This document shows positions 1 through 8,516 of a stretch of 64,000 bases of DNA, piece after piece. How positions within the stretch are numbered: position 1 is the stretch's first letter; the number at the start of each line of letters is the position of its first letter. Position numbers and translations under genes: made by a program. Source of the stretch: Leptospira sp. B5-022 (GTDB taxonomy: Bacteria; Spirochaetota; Leptospiria; Leptospirales; Leptospiraceae); the NCBI RefSeq assembly GCF_000347035.1, contig NZ_ANIJ01000022.1, positions 62,001 through 126,000 of the forward strand. Direction: 5' to 3'. The notes under the pieces were generated by a model that was not told the DNA's origin, made no database searches, and was given only the letters and a program-made list of their open reading frames with translations.

Positions 1-1315
1 TCTCGTCTTGATTGCCGATCCAGGTGGCCGCGAAAAATAGAAAAAATGCGATAATTAAAATACGCAAAGAAGAAAGCGACGGATCCGCACCGGTTGAAAA
101 CCCGAAAAGTTTTTCGAAAACGATCCCTGTGGTTTTCCAATTCGGAGATCTAAAAAATACCCAACAAAGAACTACACAAAAGATCACAATGATCCTATAG
201 GAAAATCTGCCGAAAATCCCAAGTCCATTCGCAGCGGAAAAAAAATCGGGCCAAAATTTTTTTCCCATTCTTTCCATGGCTAAGAATAAACCGTGAAACC
301 CGCCCCAAACCACAAAATTCCAGCTGGCTCCATGCCAGAGCCCACCCAAAAGCATGGTCAAAAACAAATTCACGTAAGTCCTTAGCTCGGTTTTACGATT
401 TCCCCCCAAAGGAATGTACAAATAATTTCGCAACCAAGAAGAAAGAGAGATATGCCATCTTCTCCAAAAATCGGAAAACCCGGAGGCAAGATAAGGCATC
501 CTAAAATTTTCAGTCAGCCTAAAGCCTAAAAGAAGAGCGCACCCCAAAGCGATATCGGTATATCCGCTAAAATCACAATAAATCTGAAGAGAATAAGCGA
601 AAACTGCTGCCCATGCATAGGCACTCGAAAATTCAGAAGGAGTCCTATAAAAAGAATCCGGTAAGATCGAAAGTTGATCCGCGATCACCACCTTCTTCCA
701 TACTCCCATCAACACTAAAACGAAACCTTCTCTCAGCGGGATTTCCTTCCATACTACCCAAGACTTGAGTTGAGGCAAAAAGGTCTTGGCTGGGACAATA
801 GGTCCCGCAACTAACTGGGGAAAGAAGGAGAGAAAGAGTGCGTAATTCCAAAAATTCTTTTCAGGTAAAATTTCCCTTCTAAACACGTCGATCGTGTAAC
901 TCAAGGACTGAAACGTGTAAAAAGAGATCCCTACGGGAAGCACAATGCGCCATACAGGAAGACTTAAATTTAGCCCAAATGCCGATAATACGGCATTTCC
1001 GGACTCCATAAGGAAAATAAAATATTTAAAAAAAGCTAAAACACCTAGATTCAAAACCAATGAAAAAGTAAGTAAGATCGCCCGCGCTCTACCTTCTTTT
1101 TGATCCATTGTTTTTCCGATCCAATAATCCAAGATCGTTGTCCCGAAAAGAAGGAGCCCAAACTTGGGATTCCAAGACATATAGAAAAAATAGCTCCCAG
1201 CTACCAAAAAAGACTTCAGGATCCATTCCGGAAGAGCGCTTAGCTTAGGCAAAACCCATCTTAGCCCAAATATAAGCAGAAAGAAAAATAAAAAGAGTGG
1301 GGTGGCGAAATTCAT
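1..1315 (-). CDS. MBOAT family membrane-bound O-acyltransferase (AlgI-like), truncated by left window edge
   Basis: The ATG at 1315 opens a frame that stays open to base 2, so the C-terminus lies outside the window. About 438 codons are visible. The protein is strongly hydrophobic and polytopic. Recognisable family signatures are FWRRWHISLSSWLRNY (near residue 285) and LGGLWHGASWNFVVWGG (near residue 328), whose His is the conserved MBOAT catalytic residue. AlgI-type MBOATs move acyl groups across the inner membrane onto exported glycans, usually with a periplasmic SGNH/AlgX partner; the acceptor here is unknown. A DUF1574/SGNH-like protein at 39394-40482 belongs to a class that often partners such enzymes, but it is far away. 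The family call is seen in sequence; substrate is not inferable. Confidence 0.88.
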   Translation of the reverse strand, partial: MNFATPLFLFFFLLIFGLRWVLPKLSALPEWILKSFLVAGSYFFYMSWNPKFGLLLFGTTILDYWIGKTMDQKEGRARAILLTFSLVLNLGVLAFFKYFIFLMESGNAVLSAFGLNLSLPVWRIVLPVGISFYTFQSLSYTIDVFRREILPEKNFWNYALFLSFFPQLVAGPIVPAKTFLPQLKSWVVWKEIPLREGFVLVLMGVWKKVVIADQLSILPDSFYRTPSEFSSAYAWAAVFAYSLQIYCDFSGYTDIALGCALLLGFRLTENFRMPYLASGFSDFWRRWHISLSSWLRNYLYIPLGGNRKTELRTYVNLFLTMLLGGLWHGASWNFVVWGGFHGLFLAMERMGKKFWPDFFSAANGLGIFGRFSYRIIVIFCVVLCWVFFRSPNWKTTGIVFEKLFGFSTGADPSLSSLRILIIAFFLFFAATWIGNQDE

Positions 1316-1415
1316 TTACCTAATTTTAAGCATTATTTAAGATTTTAGAGGTTTGCTTATTTATAATCTCTTTTACGCCTTTTTTTATTCTCTTTTTTGC
1401 TTAATTTTCTGCTTT

Positions 1416-1631
1416 TTAAATGGTCCACTTGCACCGAACCCCACAATTCGGACAATTTGCAGTGATTTCCGCCTTTACTCGGCGGCCCTTAGGCGTTTCT
1501 ACCTTTCCAATTGCCACGAATTCGAAGTCTACTCCTTCTGGAACATAGTGACCGCCACCATATTTGGCGGAACCTTCGATTAAATTTGAGCAGGCATGGC
1601 ATTTTACTCTCAACTTGATTACTTCGGCCAT
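1416..1631 (-). CDS. Small cysteine-rich (zinc-ribbon-like) protein
   Basis: A 71-residue protein with CHAC near residue 12 and CPNCGVRC near the C-terminus. This spaced CxxC pair is typical of a zinc ribbon. There is no signal peptide or membrane segment, so it is probably cytoplasmic. No strong Shine-Dalgarno precedes the ATG. It lies downstream of, and is probably transcribed separately from, the 2428-3827 pair. I do not recognise a named family. Zinc binding is inferred from the cysteine pattern only; nucleic-acid or protein binding would be a guess. Confidence 0.6.
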   Translation of the reverse strand: MAEVIKLRVKCHACSNLIEGSAKYGGGHYVPEGVDFEFVAIGKVETPKGRRVKAEITANCPNCGVRCKWTI

Positions 1632-2427
1632 TGGAAGAGGATCTACGAACCTTCTCCTTTCGCAAGAAGAAAGTAATTCTCGAGCCTGTCAAAACCTCAT
1701 GGGGGTGTAAATCGGATACACATGACTAAATGACATATATATTGGCATTAAAGATGGGCGAGAGATCCCCATGCTGGGCTGTTTTATAGAGACACGAACA
1801 CGAAACAACGAATGATAAGGATTTTGGATTAGATGCCCAGAAAGGGACAGTTGCCCGAAAGATTCCCGAGTGGCCCCCTTCGAAAGAATCAATGAAATTT
1901 CAGTATTTTTCCGAAACACCAAGGCAGCCGCCAGAAGTCTTCTATCAAAAAGCAAAAAGGAGTCATTTCGACTATTCCGTATTGATTCTTTGCCCCACTC
2001 TCCGGGCAGAATCGCACCGAATTGAGACAATTAAATGCCAATATTTGGACATCCAAAGATTGAGCCGGATGGCCGAATTGACGCCTTATACTACTGCCAG
2101 CCTGAAAGGATCTTTTGGTTTTAATGACGAAATAGAGAGCATTAGCTTGGAGGCCACATACCTTCGAAAGGGAGCCCCTTTTTCTAGAATCCCGCCGAGC
2201 GCCCCGGGTACAATGCATCGAGTTGGTCTGGACGATTATCCAATCTTATTGCTTATAATTAGGCACTTGCACAAAAGCCCTAATCCGGGCGCTTGAAGTC
2301 GATTTTTCGACGACAAATGACTATTTATGCATATAGTTGCCCATTTATGGGCATTTAATGACAGATTCTGCCCATTTGCAGAAACTGCATTTTGCTCCTG
2401 TGCTACACACAGGGAATTTTTTGAAAT
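1632..2427. other. 796-bp gene-poor stretch, possible gene relic
   Basis: No convincing gene is visible. Open frames on both strands over 1689-2296 overlap each other, have no family signature, weak starts and unusual residue composition. The stretch has scattered short inverted repeats, densest at 2300-2375 (GTCGA-TTTT-TCGAC, the hairpin at 2338-2353, and CTGC...GCAG). It may be a decayed gene or accessory DNA; nothing identifies the source. Confidence 0.4.
2338..2353. repeat. Short perfect hairpin TGCCCAT-TT-ATGGGCA
   Basis: Seven-base arms with a 2-nt centre, in the AT-rich gap downstream of the minus-strand 2428-2802 gene. A second GCCCATTT occurs at about 2369. There is no T-run on either side, so it is not a clear terminator; a protein-binding operator is possible. 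Confidence 0.4.
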
Positions 2428-2802
2428 TTAGGCTCTTTTGCGAGCGGGCGTCTGTTTTTTGGCAGGGGCTGATTTTTTGGGAGCAGTTAACTTCTTCTTG
2501 TCCTTTTTTGAATCGATTGCGCTTGCATCGAAGTTCACATCCAATCCCATTTTTTTATTTCGTTTCACCATATATACGAAATGTCTCACATACTGAGCAT
2601 AAGGCTCAGGTACAGATTTAGGATCGAAGTCTAAAGGATTTTCTAAAAGAGAGCGGACCACGGCCTGATTGAGATCTTCTTTGCTAGTGACCATAAGAGT
2701 TTCTAATCTGCGAAGAATTTCGTGATCGTTCACCTCGCTAGTAACTTTCTTCATCGCATTCAAAAGCCTCTGAAAAGAGGTTCGTTTGATCTTCACGGCC
2801 AT
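2428..2802 (-). CDS. Hypothetical protein with lysine/alanine/proline-rich basic tail
   Basis: A 124-residue protein. Residues 1-90 look globular and helical (MAVKIKRTSFQRLLNAMKK, then NHE/LETLMV helices). Residues about 95-124 are a low-complexity tail of K, A, P and S resembling histone-H1-like bacterial tails (PKKSAPAKKQTPARKRA). Such tails commonly bind DNA or RNA, so a nucleoid-associated role is possible but inferred. The start lies 5 nt after the stop of the 2808-3827 gene, indicating co-transcription. No named family recognised. Confidence 0.6.
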   Translation of the reverse strand: MAVKIKRTSFQRLLNAMKKVTSEVNDHEILRRLETLMVTSKEDLNQAVVRSLLENPLDFDPKSVPEPYAQYVRHFVYMVKRNKKMGLDVNFDASAIDSKKDKKKLTAPKKSAPAKKQTPARKRA

Positions 2803-2807
2803 ATTTG

Positions 2808-3827
2808 TTAAGTTAGAATTTCTGGGGTCGGACGACCAGAAGAAAATTTATGTGAGCCTTGTCCGGCCTTAACTGATACTTTTTCGAGTGATGGCTGCAG
2901 CTCTTGGTCTGCAACAGGAGTTCCTACTTTATTAACGGATGACTTTCCAGTTGCCACCCGGAGTCCAGAGTCGTCTGGTACAGCCTTCCCTAATTCCGGC
3001 TCTTTGCCGAGGTCGACCCAGGAGAAGACCCGGTTTTTGACGAATTTCTCGGGTGCCCAAACCATGCCCCCTATTCTGCCGGATCCTTGCTTCCATCCGG
3101 TCCCAAGTGTACTTTCTACGTCTTTGCCTAAATCGTCAGTCCCAGTGGTAGGAACTCCCGACCCTAAAGACAGATTTCTTTGCTTTTCAACGAAGCAGAA
3201 TGATCCGCGGTGAGAGTCTTTCCCGCTTAGATAAACAGAAATTACATCCGAGCATCCGGATAGGGCTTCCCCATAAGTAACCCCAGCATCGGAAGAGGTC
3301 TCATGAGTGCCAGATTTGCCTTTGGGTCCGGAGCCTGGTAGGAACTCCAGTTGGGCCCCCTGCCCGATTTTCAAATTCAGCAATACAGCATTTAGACCAA
3401 GTAAACAGTTTTGAGAAAAGACCGAAGACCTTGAAAAAATTTCAGAAGCAGATGTCCGATTCTGGATTCCAAACTTGGAATCAGAACGGTTCCTCTTTTC
3501 CACTTTTTGATCTTTGGAAATTTTTGCGACTCTGGTAGGAACAACTTCATCCGCAAGGAGAGAATCCAAATCCGGAAAGTCGGATAATCTTTCTTCTTCC
3601 GAATAAGAAATTCCCTCGGCAAGCACTTGAGCCACTTCTTCTTGGTAGATGGATTTTAGTTCTTCCGAAATGGACTCTTCCGCCTCGACAATAATTTGAG
3701 AAGAAAGTTCTGAGTCGGAACCCGCTTCCGCAAAGGCAGAGTTAGAGCCCAGAGCCAGGGCGGCAATAAGCAAGAACTGTGCCAAAAAATTATGTCTCAT
3801 TCGAAAAAACATGACAGTATAGCCCAT
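2808..3827 (-). CDS. Exported hypothetical protein (signal peptide), rich in GTAGGAACTCC repeats
   Basis: A 339-residue protein. The N-terminus has a signal peptide: after MRHN, a hydrophobic core (FLAQFLLIAALALG) and an A-F-A cleavage context before EAGSD. The ATG at 3800 would give a tighter signal peptide than the one at 3827; neither has a clear Shine-Dalgarno. The mature region is polar, serine/glycine-rich and of low complexity with no known domain. Three exact copies of the 11-mer GTAGGAACTCC lie inside the gene (2917, 3148, 3338), on both strands, encoding GTPV, VPTT and LPG-like pieces. The repeats may have expanded a poorly constrained region. Localisation is inferred as periplasm or outer membrane. 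Confidence 0.6.
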   Translation of the reverse strand: MGYTVMFFRMRHNFLAQFLLIAALALGSNSAFAEAGSDSELSSQIIVEAEESISEELKSIYQEEVAQVLAEGISYSEEERLSDFPDLDSLLADEVVPTRVAKISKDQKVEKRNRSDSKFGIQNRTSASEIFSRSSVFSQNCLLGLNAVLLNLKIGQGAQLEFLPGSGPKGKSGTHETSSDAGVTYGEALSGCSDVISVYLSGKDSHRGSFCFVEKQRNLSLGSGVPTTGTDDLGKDVESTLGTGWKQGSGRIGGMVWAPEKFVKNRVFSWVDLGKEPELGKAVPDDSGLRVATGKSSVNKVGTPVADQELQPSLEKVSVKAGQGSHKFSSGRPTPEILT

Positions 3828-3880
3828 TTTTAACCATTTTTAAGGGAAATGGAAGCTTTTTTTACCGTTTTTCTAGGAAT

Positions 3881-4915
3881 TTAAGCGGTCTTTCGGAACA
3901 GTCTCTTGGCCCGGAGCTTCCATTCCCAAAGTACGATTTCTTGCTCTTTGTTCTCAGCCCGGTCCTGCTCTTTTTCCAAAAGTGCATAAACCATACTCGC
4001 GATATCTTTGGAAAAACCCTTTTCTAATTCTGCCTCGAATTCTTTTTCTCTAGTTTCTAAAATTAAGCCGGCGAGTCGAAAACCTTCATCTAAATTTTTT
4101 AATTTAGGTGCCCAACCTTTTAGCTCTTCCTTATTATCTTCGTTTCGGATCATCACGTCCAAGAAGGTTCGAATGAATGCAACTTCTTCCGCCTTTAGTG
4201 TAAATTCCAAAAGTAATTGTTTTACTTTTTCCAACTCCATTTTACGGAGATGGATCCTGGCCAAGAAAACCGGATTTTTGGAGTGCATGTTCAGGTTTCC
4301 TTTCTCCAATAAATCCGTAGCTCGGACCTTGTTGAAATCTACTATGCTGGATTCTTCCCTCAGACTTTTTTCCAGTTCCTCTTTTCCGGGAGATGGCTTC
4401 TCTCCCACTGCCCCAATCTTTTGGGCCACCTTTCTTTTGATGATGAGCATGTTCAAGGAAGGAAACCTGATTTTCAGCGCTACCAATTCCTGGCGAGGGA
4501 ACTCCTCATCCAAAACAAGGTGGTGCATTTCCACACCCTCTTCCCTAGCTTTGAGCAGACTATCCACCCTCTCGTAATGGTAGATGATTACCGGTAAAAT
4601 ATCACATTCACTTCCGCTATTCAGGAAGATAGTTCGGACCTCGTTTCCGGAACTGGAATGTTGGTATGGGATCACAAGCTTTCCCTGCTTTACGTTTACG
4701 AAACTTAGTTCCCCTAACCTAAAATGAGAAAGGTCAAAATCCTCCCCTAAAAATACGATCCTCGGCACCGGAACTACGATGGACTGGTTTTTGGCTCCTT
4801 TTGGGACCTCAGGGCCCCGGGAGGTAAAAACTACGTACGTCATTTTTCCCAAGCGGACTTTTACTAAAAATCCGGCAGGAGTTTTTCTTTCTTCGTATAA
4901 GGAATCTAATTCCAA
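3881..4915 (-). CDS. Hypothetical cytoplasmic protein co-transcribed with Fis-type regulator
   Basis: A 344-residue protein without signal peptide or membrane segment. The N-terminal half is beta-rich ([32 protein letters not shown]). The C-terminal half is charged and helical (about residues 190-340). No family was recognised. Its ATG lies 4 nt after the stop of the upstream regulator gene (4920-6251), so the two are an operon and probably functionally linked. The position next to parA1/parB1/rep suggests a link to this locus, but that is inference from neighbourhood only. Confidence 0.65.
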   Translation of the reverse strand: MELDSLYEERKTPAGFLVKVRLGKMTYVVFTSRGPEVPKGAKNQSIVVPVPRIVFLGEDFDLSHFRLGELSFVNVKQGKLVIPYQHSSSGNEVRTIFLNSGSECDILPVIIYHYERVDSLLKAREEGVEMHHLVLDEEFPRQELVALKIRFPSLNMLIIKRKVAQKIGAVGEKPSPGKEELEKSLREESSIVDFNKVRATDLLEKGNLNMHSKNPVFLARIHLRKMELEKVKQLLLEFTLKAEEVAFIRTFLDVMIRNEDNKEELKGWAPKLKNLDEGFRLAGLILETREKEFEAELEKGFSKDIASMVYALLEKEQDRAENKEQEIVLWEWKLRAKRLFRKTA

Positions 4916-4919
4916 AATT

Positions 4920-6251
4920 TTAACCCAAACCCAGGTTTTTTAATTTATATTGCAAAGATCCCCTGGAAATCCCAAGTGCCTTTGCCATTCGTATTTGATT
5001 TCCGCCGAATAATTTATCCGCCAAAAGAATTTTTTGGCGTTCCACGGCTTCCACAGCTTTTCGCAAATCCAAGTCCTCCGGATCCGGAAGAGAAATCCCT
5101 TTCGAACCTTCTTTTTTCAGATCGGAATTTCGGATCTCTCCCGAGCCGGAATTTAAAACAGCTTCTTCGATCGCATTTCGGAGATCCTCTAAACTTTGAC
5201 AGGAAACTCCTTCCACTAAAGAAACGATTGCCTCTTCGGAGAGCGCCAAATCAGGGCGACCATGCAGCTCACAGACCTCATGGAAAATTGGACCAACCGC
5301 AGCTATTTTATCCGATTTTGCCCAATCTTTCCAAGCGGGCAATTCTAACCTATTTTCGGCCAAAAGAGAACGAAAATATAAAAACTCTTCTATTGATTTT
5401 TTGTTTGAGTTTTCTAAAAATATAAGACGGGATTTTCCGGACTTTCTCTGAGAATATTCGAACAGGATTCTTTGCTGGGCCAAAGAATAATTCTCCGAAT
5501 TTTCTAAAATTAGGGTCCCAGACTCGGCCATTTTTTCCCAATCGATCAGAGCCTTTTCCAACTTCGTTGCTTGTTCCGGGAGGATCGAAACCGTCAAAAT
5601 TGGCCGACCGGGAAATTCCCTTTTTTGGATCCATTTTGCTAAGGTTTTTTTTCCAGAAGAAGCAGGGCCGGAAATACAGATAGTCCGAGATTCTTTGAAT
5701 TTTTCGAGTTGGGATCCTTTTCCATTTCCCAATCGGAAAAGTAACTCCCCAAGAGGATCCGGGCCCAGGTCCTCGAAAGTTTTATAAAAAGAAGAAGGTC
5801 CGGAGTCTTTTTTTAAGAGTCCAGCCACCTTCTGGCAAAGTAAATGTAAGAGTAAAATTTGTTTTTCTTCTGCTTCGTTTGGAAGTTCCATTAGGAAGAA
5901 TCCAAACATTCTGCCATTCAGTAAAACCGGGGACAGCAGACAGCCTAGAGAGTCATCCCGGAATAATTCCAATTCTTTCGTTCTAGGCAAAAAGAATGGA
6001 GATTTGCTGTCCTCTAAACGGCTGCGGATTTGGGATCCCTTTGTTAGGAAGGGATAGAAAAATCCTTCTTCTCCGTACCCCCAGGAAGCTGCCTCCTCCA
6101 AAGAGGAAGGGTCCGATTCTGAGACCAAAGCGACAAGCCCAGCCTTGCCTTCGATTAATCTTAAACATTCCGGAAAGGCAAGTGGTAATAATATCCTAAG
6201 TTCTTTAGGATCTGGACTCCCCCAAATAAATTCTTCCGGAGCGGATAGCAT
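4920..6251 (-). CDS. Fis-type HTH regulator with degenerate NtrC-like ATPase region
   Basis: About 444 residues from the ATG at 6251; an ATG at 6350 in the same frame would read through the 28-bp palindrome and is less likely. The order is a GAF-like N-terminal half, then a P-loop-like region near residue 195 ([13 protein letters not shown]), then a C-terminal Fis helix-turn-helix ([20 protein letters not shown]). The layout recalls NtrC-family activators, but the canonical GESGTGKE Walker A is altered and no GAFTGA loop is visible, so sigma54 activation is doubtful. TTGACA on the minus strand about 31-36 nt upstream of the ATG suggests a leaderless or near-leaderless transcript. It is divergent from parA1 and shares the palindrome-containing intergenic region, so it may be controlled with, or control, the partition operon. 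Confidence 0.7.
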   Translation of the reverse strand: MLSAPEEFIWGSPDPKELRILLPLAFPECLRLIEGKAGLVALVSESDPSSLEEAASWGYGEEGFFYPFLTKGSQIRSRLEDSKSPFFLPRTKELELFRDDSLGCLLSPVLLNGRMFGFFLMELPNEAEEKQILLLHLLCQKVAGLLKKDSGPSSFYKTFEDLGPDPLGELLFRLGNGKGSQLEKFKESRTICISGPASSGKKTLAKWIQKREFPGRPILTVSILPEQATKLEKALIDWEKMAESGTLILENSENYSLAQQRILFEYSQRKSGKSRLIFLENSNKKSIEEFLYFRSLLAENRLELPAWKDWAKSDKIAAVGPIFHEVCELHGRPDLALSEEAIVSLVEGVSCQSLEDLRNAIEEAVLNSGSGEIRNSDLKKEGSKGISLPDPEDLDLRKAVEAVERQKILLADKLFGGNQIRMAKALGISRGSLQYKLKNLGLG

Positions 6252-6259
6252 AGAAGGGA

Positions 6260-6287
6260 AAATGTTTAAAATTAAGCATGGTGTCAA
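6260..6287 (-). promoter_or_regulatory. Candidate promoter of the Fis-type regulator
   Basis: On the minus strand a perfect -35 TTGACA lies at 6287-6282, with a weak AT-rich -10 around 6265-6260. TTGACA sits inside a small inverted repeat (CATGGT/ACCATG, 6278-6293). The predicted start is at or just before the ATG at 6251, so the mRNA may be leaderless. Confidence 0.35.
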
Positions 6288-6306
6288 CCATGTACCTGGA
6301 CTTTCT

Positions 6307-6334
6307 TTCGAATGTCGGACGTCCGACATTCGAA
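6307..6334. promoter_or_regulatory. 28-bp perfect palindrome, candidate parS/operator for the parA1-parB1 locus
   Basis: A perfect palindrome centred between 6320 and 6321; each arm is 14 nt and the central 16 bases read TGTCGGACGTCCGACA. This is the size and TGT...ACA form of parS-type ParB sites, although the sequence differs from the Bacillus consensus. A related site lies at 6511-6526. Both sit in the divergent region between the regulator and parA1. Function as parS or as an autoregulatory operator is inferred. Confidence 0.55.
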
Positions 6335-6418
6335 TCCGATTTTTCTGCATTTTTTTGAAAATTTAAGAATTAGTTTGAATGCTTCTCCCCTTCTTCTTAT
6401 ATGGAAATATAGCGTTGG

Positions 6419-6438
6419 CTTCGGGCCCGAAGTTGACT
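6419..6438 (+). promoter_or_regulatory. parA: Palindrome abutting a -35-like TTGACT upstream of parA1
   Basis: A perfect 14-bp palindrome CTTCGGGCCCGAAG (6419-6432) is directly followed by TTGACT (6433-6438) and an AT-rich tract with a TTTAAAT -10 candidate near 6457. This is a plausible parA1 promoter with an upstream operator. Transcription start is not determined. Confidence 0.35.
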
Positions 6439-6510
6439 TTTTAATTTTTATTTTTGTTTAAATTCCCTCCATATTCTTTCGATTTCCAAAGGAAGAAGTA
6501 AAGGACGGGA

Positions 6511-6526
6511 TGTCGGACATCCGACA
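6511..6526. promoter_or_regulatory. Second TGTCGGA-N2-TCCGACA site in the parA1 leader
   Basis: TGTCGGACATCCGACA has 7-nt perfect arms and differs from the core of the 6307-6334 palindrome at one base. It ends 21 nt before the parA1 ATG, so a bound protein (ParA, ParB or the divergent regulator) would overlap the untranslated leader. It may be part of a two-site parS/operator array. Confidence 0.5.
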
Positions 6527-6547
6527 ATTGAGATACAAGGGAACAGA

Positions 6548-7300
6548 ATGATTGTAGTATCCATCGCAAACCAAAAGGGAGGGGAAGGCAAAACCACCAC
6601 CTCCCTGAATTTAGCCTGGGGTCTCGCCAGAAGAGGTAAAAAAACTCTACTGATCGATATCGACCCTCAGGCAAATTCCACAGGGATTTTCCTGAATCCA
6701 GAAGGGTTAGAAAAATCCATGCATAATATTTTTCAATCCAAAGCGAAAATCAGGGAAGTTATGGTTAAGACCGAGGTTGAGAACCTGAACATCGCCCCCT
6801 CTCGCCTGACCCTTGCAGAGGCAGAGACAATTGCAGCTATCGTAGACGCGCCTTATATTTTAAGGGATGCTCTTGCGGACCTAGAAAAGGAAATGGATTT
6901 TTGTATAATCGATTGCCCGCCTAGCCTTTCGATCTTTACCATAAACGCTCTTGTTGCCTCCAACTATGTAATCATCCCCCTTCAGGCGGAAAAGTTTTCC
7001 GTGGATGGGATCTTAGGACTACAACAAACAATTACTAGTATTAAAAAAAGGATCAATCCCAGTTTAGAAATCATGGGAGCATTGGTTACTCAACTCAAGC
7101 CCCAGACACTTCTTACCAAAACGATTATACCGGTCCTTACGAAATATTTTAGGATTTTTGACAATAGTATCTCGGACGGGGTGGCAGTGGGAGAATCTCA
7201 CCTGGCAAGAAAGTCAGTTTACGAATACAATAAGTCTAGCCGCCAAGCCCAGGAATATGAAGGCTTCATTGAGGAATTTTTGAATGAGCTCAAAAAGTAA
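6548..7300 (+). CDS. parA: ParA-family partition ATPase (first par locus)
   Basis: A 250-residue, small (type Ib-size) ParA with no N-terminal HTH domain. A deviant Walker A, KGGEGKTTT, lies at residues 10-18 (E where V is usual), followed by LIDIDPQANST (Walker A') near residue 38 and FCIIDCPPSLS (Walker B) near residue 117. AAGGGA lies 5 nt before the ATG. It overlaps parB1 by 17 nt. ParA ATPases bind DNA nonspecifically and segregate ParB-parS complexes. Context with parB and rep indicates replicon partition, probably of the second chromosome or a plasmid-derived replicon. The leader holds two TGTCGGAC-type palindromes that could mediate autoregulation. Confidence 0.93.
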   Translation: MIVVSIANQKGGEGKTTTSLNLAWGLARRGKKTLLIDIDPQANSTGIFLNPEGLEKSMHNIFQSKAKIREVMVKTEVENLNIAPSRLTLAEAETIAAIVDAPYILRDALADLEKEMDFCIIDCPPSLSIFTINALVASNYVIIPLQAEKFSVDGILGLQQTITSIKKRINPSLEIMGALVTQLKPQTLLTKTIIPVLTKYFRIFDNSISDGVAVGESHLARKSVYEYNKSSRQAQEYEGFIEEFLNELKK

Positions 7301-8129
7301 ACGATTAGGCTCCCTCGCAGATGTATTTCAGGCAGAAAAACTGGAAGGTACAATCCGAAAGATCCGACTGGATAAGATTCGTCCTTCGGAAAGCCAGCCT
7401 AGACAAGAAAGAAAAAAAGGTGTAGAAGAGCTTGCCCAAAGCTTGGATAAGGATGGACTTCTTCAGCCCATCTTAGTCACCAAAAAAGCAGACGAAGAAT
7501 ATTATACGATCATCGCCGGAGAAAGAAGATTTCACGCTGCTACCCTTCTCAAATGGCAGGAAGTGGAATGTAAAATCTTAGACAAGGATGCAAAGGAAAC
7601 TTTCCGACTTGCAATCATAGAAAACTTACAGAGAGAAAATTTATCTCCGTATGAAGAGATAGAAGCCATGACTCATCTCAAAAGTTCTTTTTCTTATACC
7701 GACCTGGAATTAGGTAATCTGTTTGGAAAAAGTAGAAGTTATATGACTGAACTTTTGGGAATCTCCTCTCTTTCCAAAGAAGACCTAAAAATTTGCCGAG
7801 ATGCAGGGATAGAGTCGAAAAACCTGTTGGTGCAGGCAGCCTCTGCAGCTAAAAAAGGTACCCTAAAGGATTTTCTCGAAAAATTCAATTCCGGTGAATT
7901 AAAAACAGTAAAAGACGCAAAAACTTTTAACAGAGCGGAAGAAGGTGGATTATTTTCCCCAAGCCAAATCAGCGCCAAATCCGGATCCGAAAAATCCGCA
8001 GCTTCCCCCTACCCTTATAAAATTATAAAAAAAGGCACAAGTGTAATCATCTCGACAGAGGATGAAACCTTCCTTGCCGAACTTCATAAATTCGTGAAAA
8101 AAGAAATTTCCAAAAAATTCGGAAAATAA
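7284..8129 (+). CDS. parB: ParB/Spo0J-family centromere-binding protein (first par locus)
   Basis: A 281-residue protein. The N-terminal ParB/sulfiredoxin-like domain contains the CTP-binding motif GERRFHAA and ENLQRENLSPYEEIEA. A central HTH follows (ELGNLFGKSRSYMTELLGISSL), then a C-terminal dimerisation-type region. It starts inside parA1 (17-nt overlap), so translation is coupled. Family knowledge: ParB binds parS, hydrolyses CTP and spreads as a clamp. Its likely targets are the TGTCGGAC/GTCCGACA palindromes upstream of parA1. It is only distantly like the second ParB in this window (31602-32303), so cross-talk is unlikely. Confidence 0.93.
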   Translation: MSSKSKRLGSLADVFQAEKLEGTIRKIRLDKIRPSESQPRQERKKGVEELAQSLDKDGLLQPILVTKKADEEYYTIIAGERRFHAATLLKWQEVECKILDKDAKETFRLAIIENLQRENLSPYEEIEAMTHLKSSFSYTDLELGNLFGKSRSYMTELLGISSLSKEDLKICRDAGIESKNLLVQAASAAKKGTLKDFLEKFNSGELKTVKDAKTFNRAEEGGLFSPSQISAKSGSEKSAASPYPYKIIKKGTSVIISTEDETFLAELHKFVKKEISKKFGK

Positions 8130-8516
8130 GATCCGGAACTAAAAGGCAAAATCGAATAACAACTATTGTTAAACGAATTACTAAGGTGCAAACATGTACT
8201 TAGTAAAAGATTTTATCGGACTCGGGCTCAAAAATTTGGGAATGAGTTGACGAAGCTGAAAAAAGCCCCAATATGTGACATAATATTCTAAACGGAAATG
8301 TAGTACTTTCTCCCGAACCGGAAGAGAGAGGGAAGAAACATTGCCGTCGGTCTGAGATAAAAAAACTCCCCTGGTTTGCCCAGGGGCCGGACCTTCCCGA
8401 AGGAATGTTGTTGGATGAGACATAAATAACCTTATGTCGGATAAATGTCAACTACCTTCGGATTTTTTGCTTAAAATTAATTTTTTTGCCTAGTGGGCAA
8501 AAAGAGGATCCAAGGT
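8130..8516. other. AT-rich parB1-rep intergenic region (candidate replication control/origin region)
   Basis: 387 bp without a protein gene I can support. It contains an inverted repeat TTACTAAG (8178-8185)/CTTAGTAA (8199-8206) just after parB1, a minus-strand terminator hairpin (8368-8386), an outward TTGACA on the minus strand (8451-8446), a TGTCGGA half-site (8435-8441), and AT-rich DNA before rep. No iteron array or cluster of DnaA boxes was seen. Confidence 0.5.
8359..8416 (-). ncRNA. Putative antisense (countertranscribed) RNA in the rep leader
   Basis: On the minus strand, TTGACA (8451-8446), a 17-nt spacer and TATTTA (8428-8423) form a promoter candidate. About 40 nt further, CCTT-CGGG-AAGG and then the hairpin CCCCTGG-GCAAA-CCAGGGG followed by AG and seven T form a canonical Rho-independent terminator (hairpin at 8368-8386, T-run at 8365-8359). 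The predicted RNA is about 58 nt and fully complementary to the leader of the rep gene on the plus strand. This matches the layout of plasmid copy-control RNAs. The -10 is only a partial match, so the start is uncertain. Confidence 0.4.

Noticed and set aside
1689..2296. Overlapping plus and minus frames of 109-134 codons
   Set aside because: They conflict with each other and show no family motif, ribosome site or convincing composition.
8181..8423. Minus-strand 80-codon frame starting at 8423
   Set aside because: It runs through the hairpin-terminator and inverted repeat; the structure is better explained as a short RNA. A small protein cannot be fully excluded.
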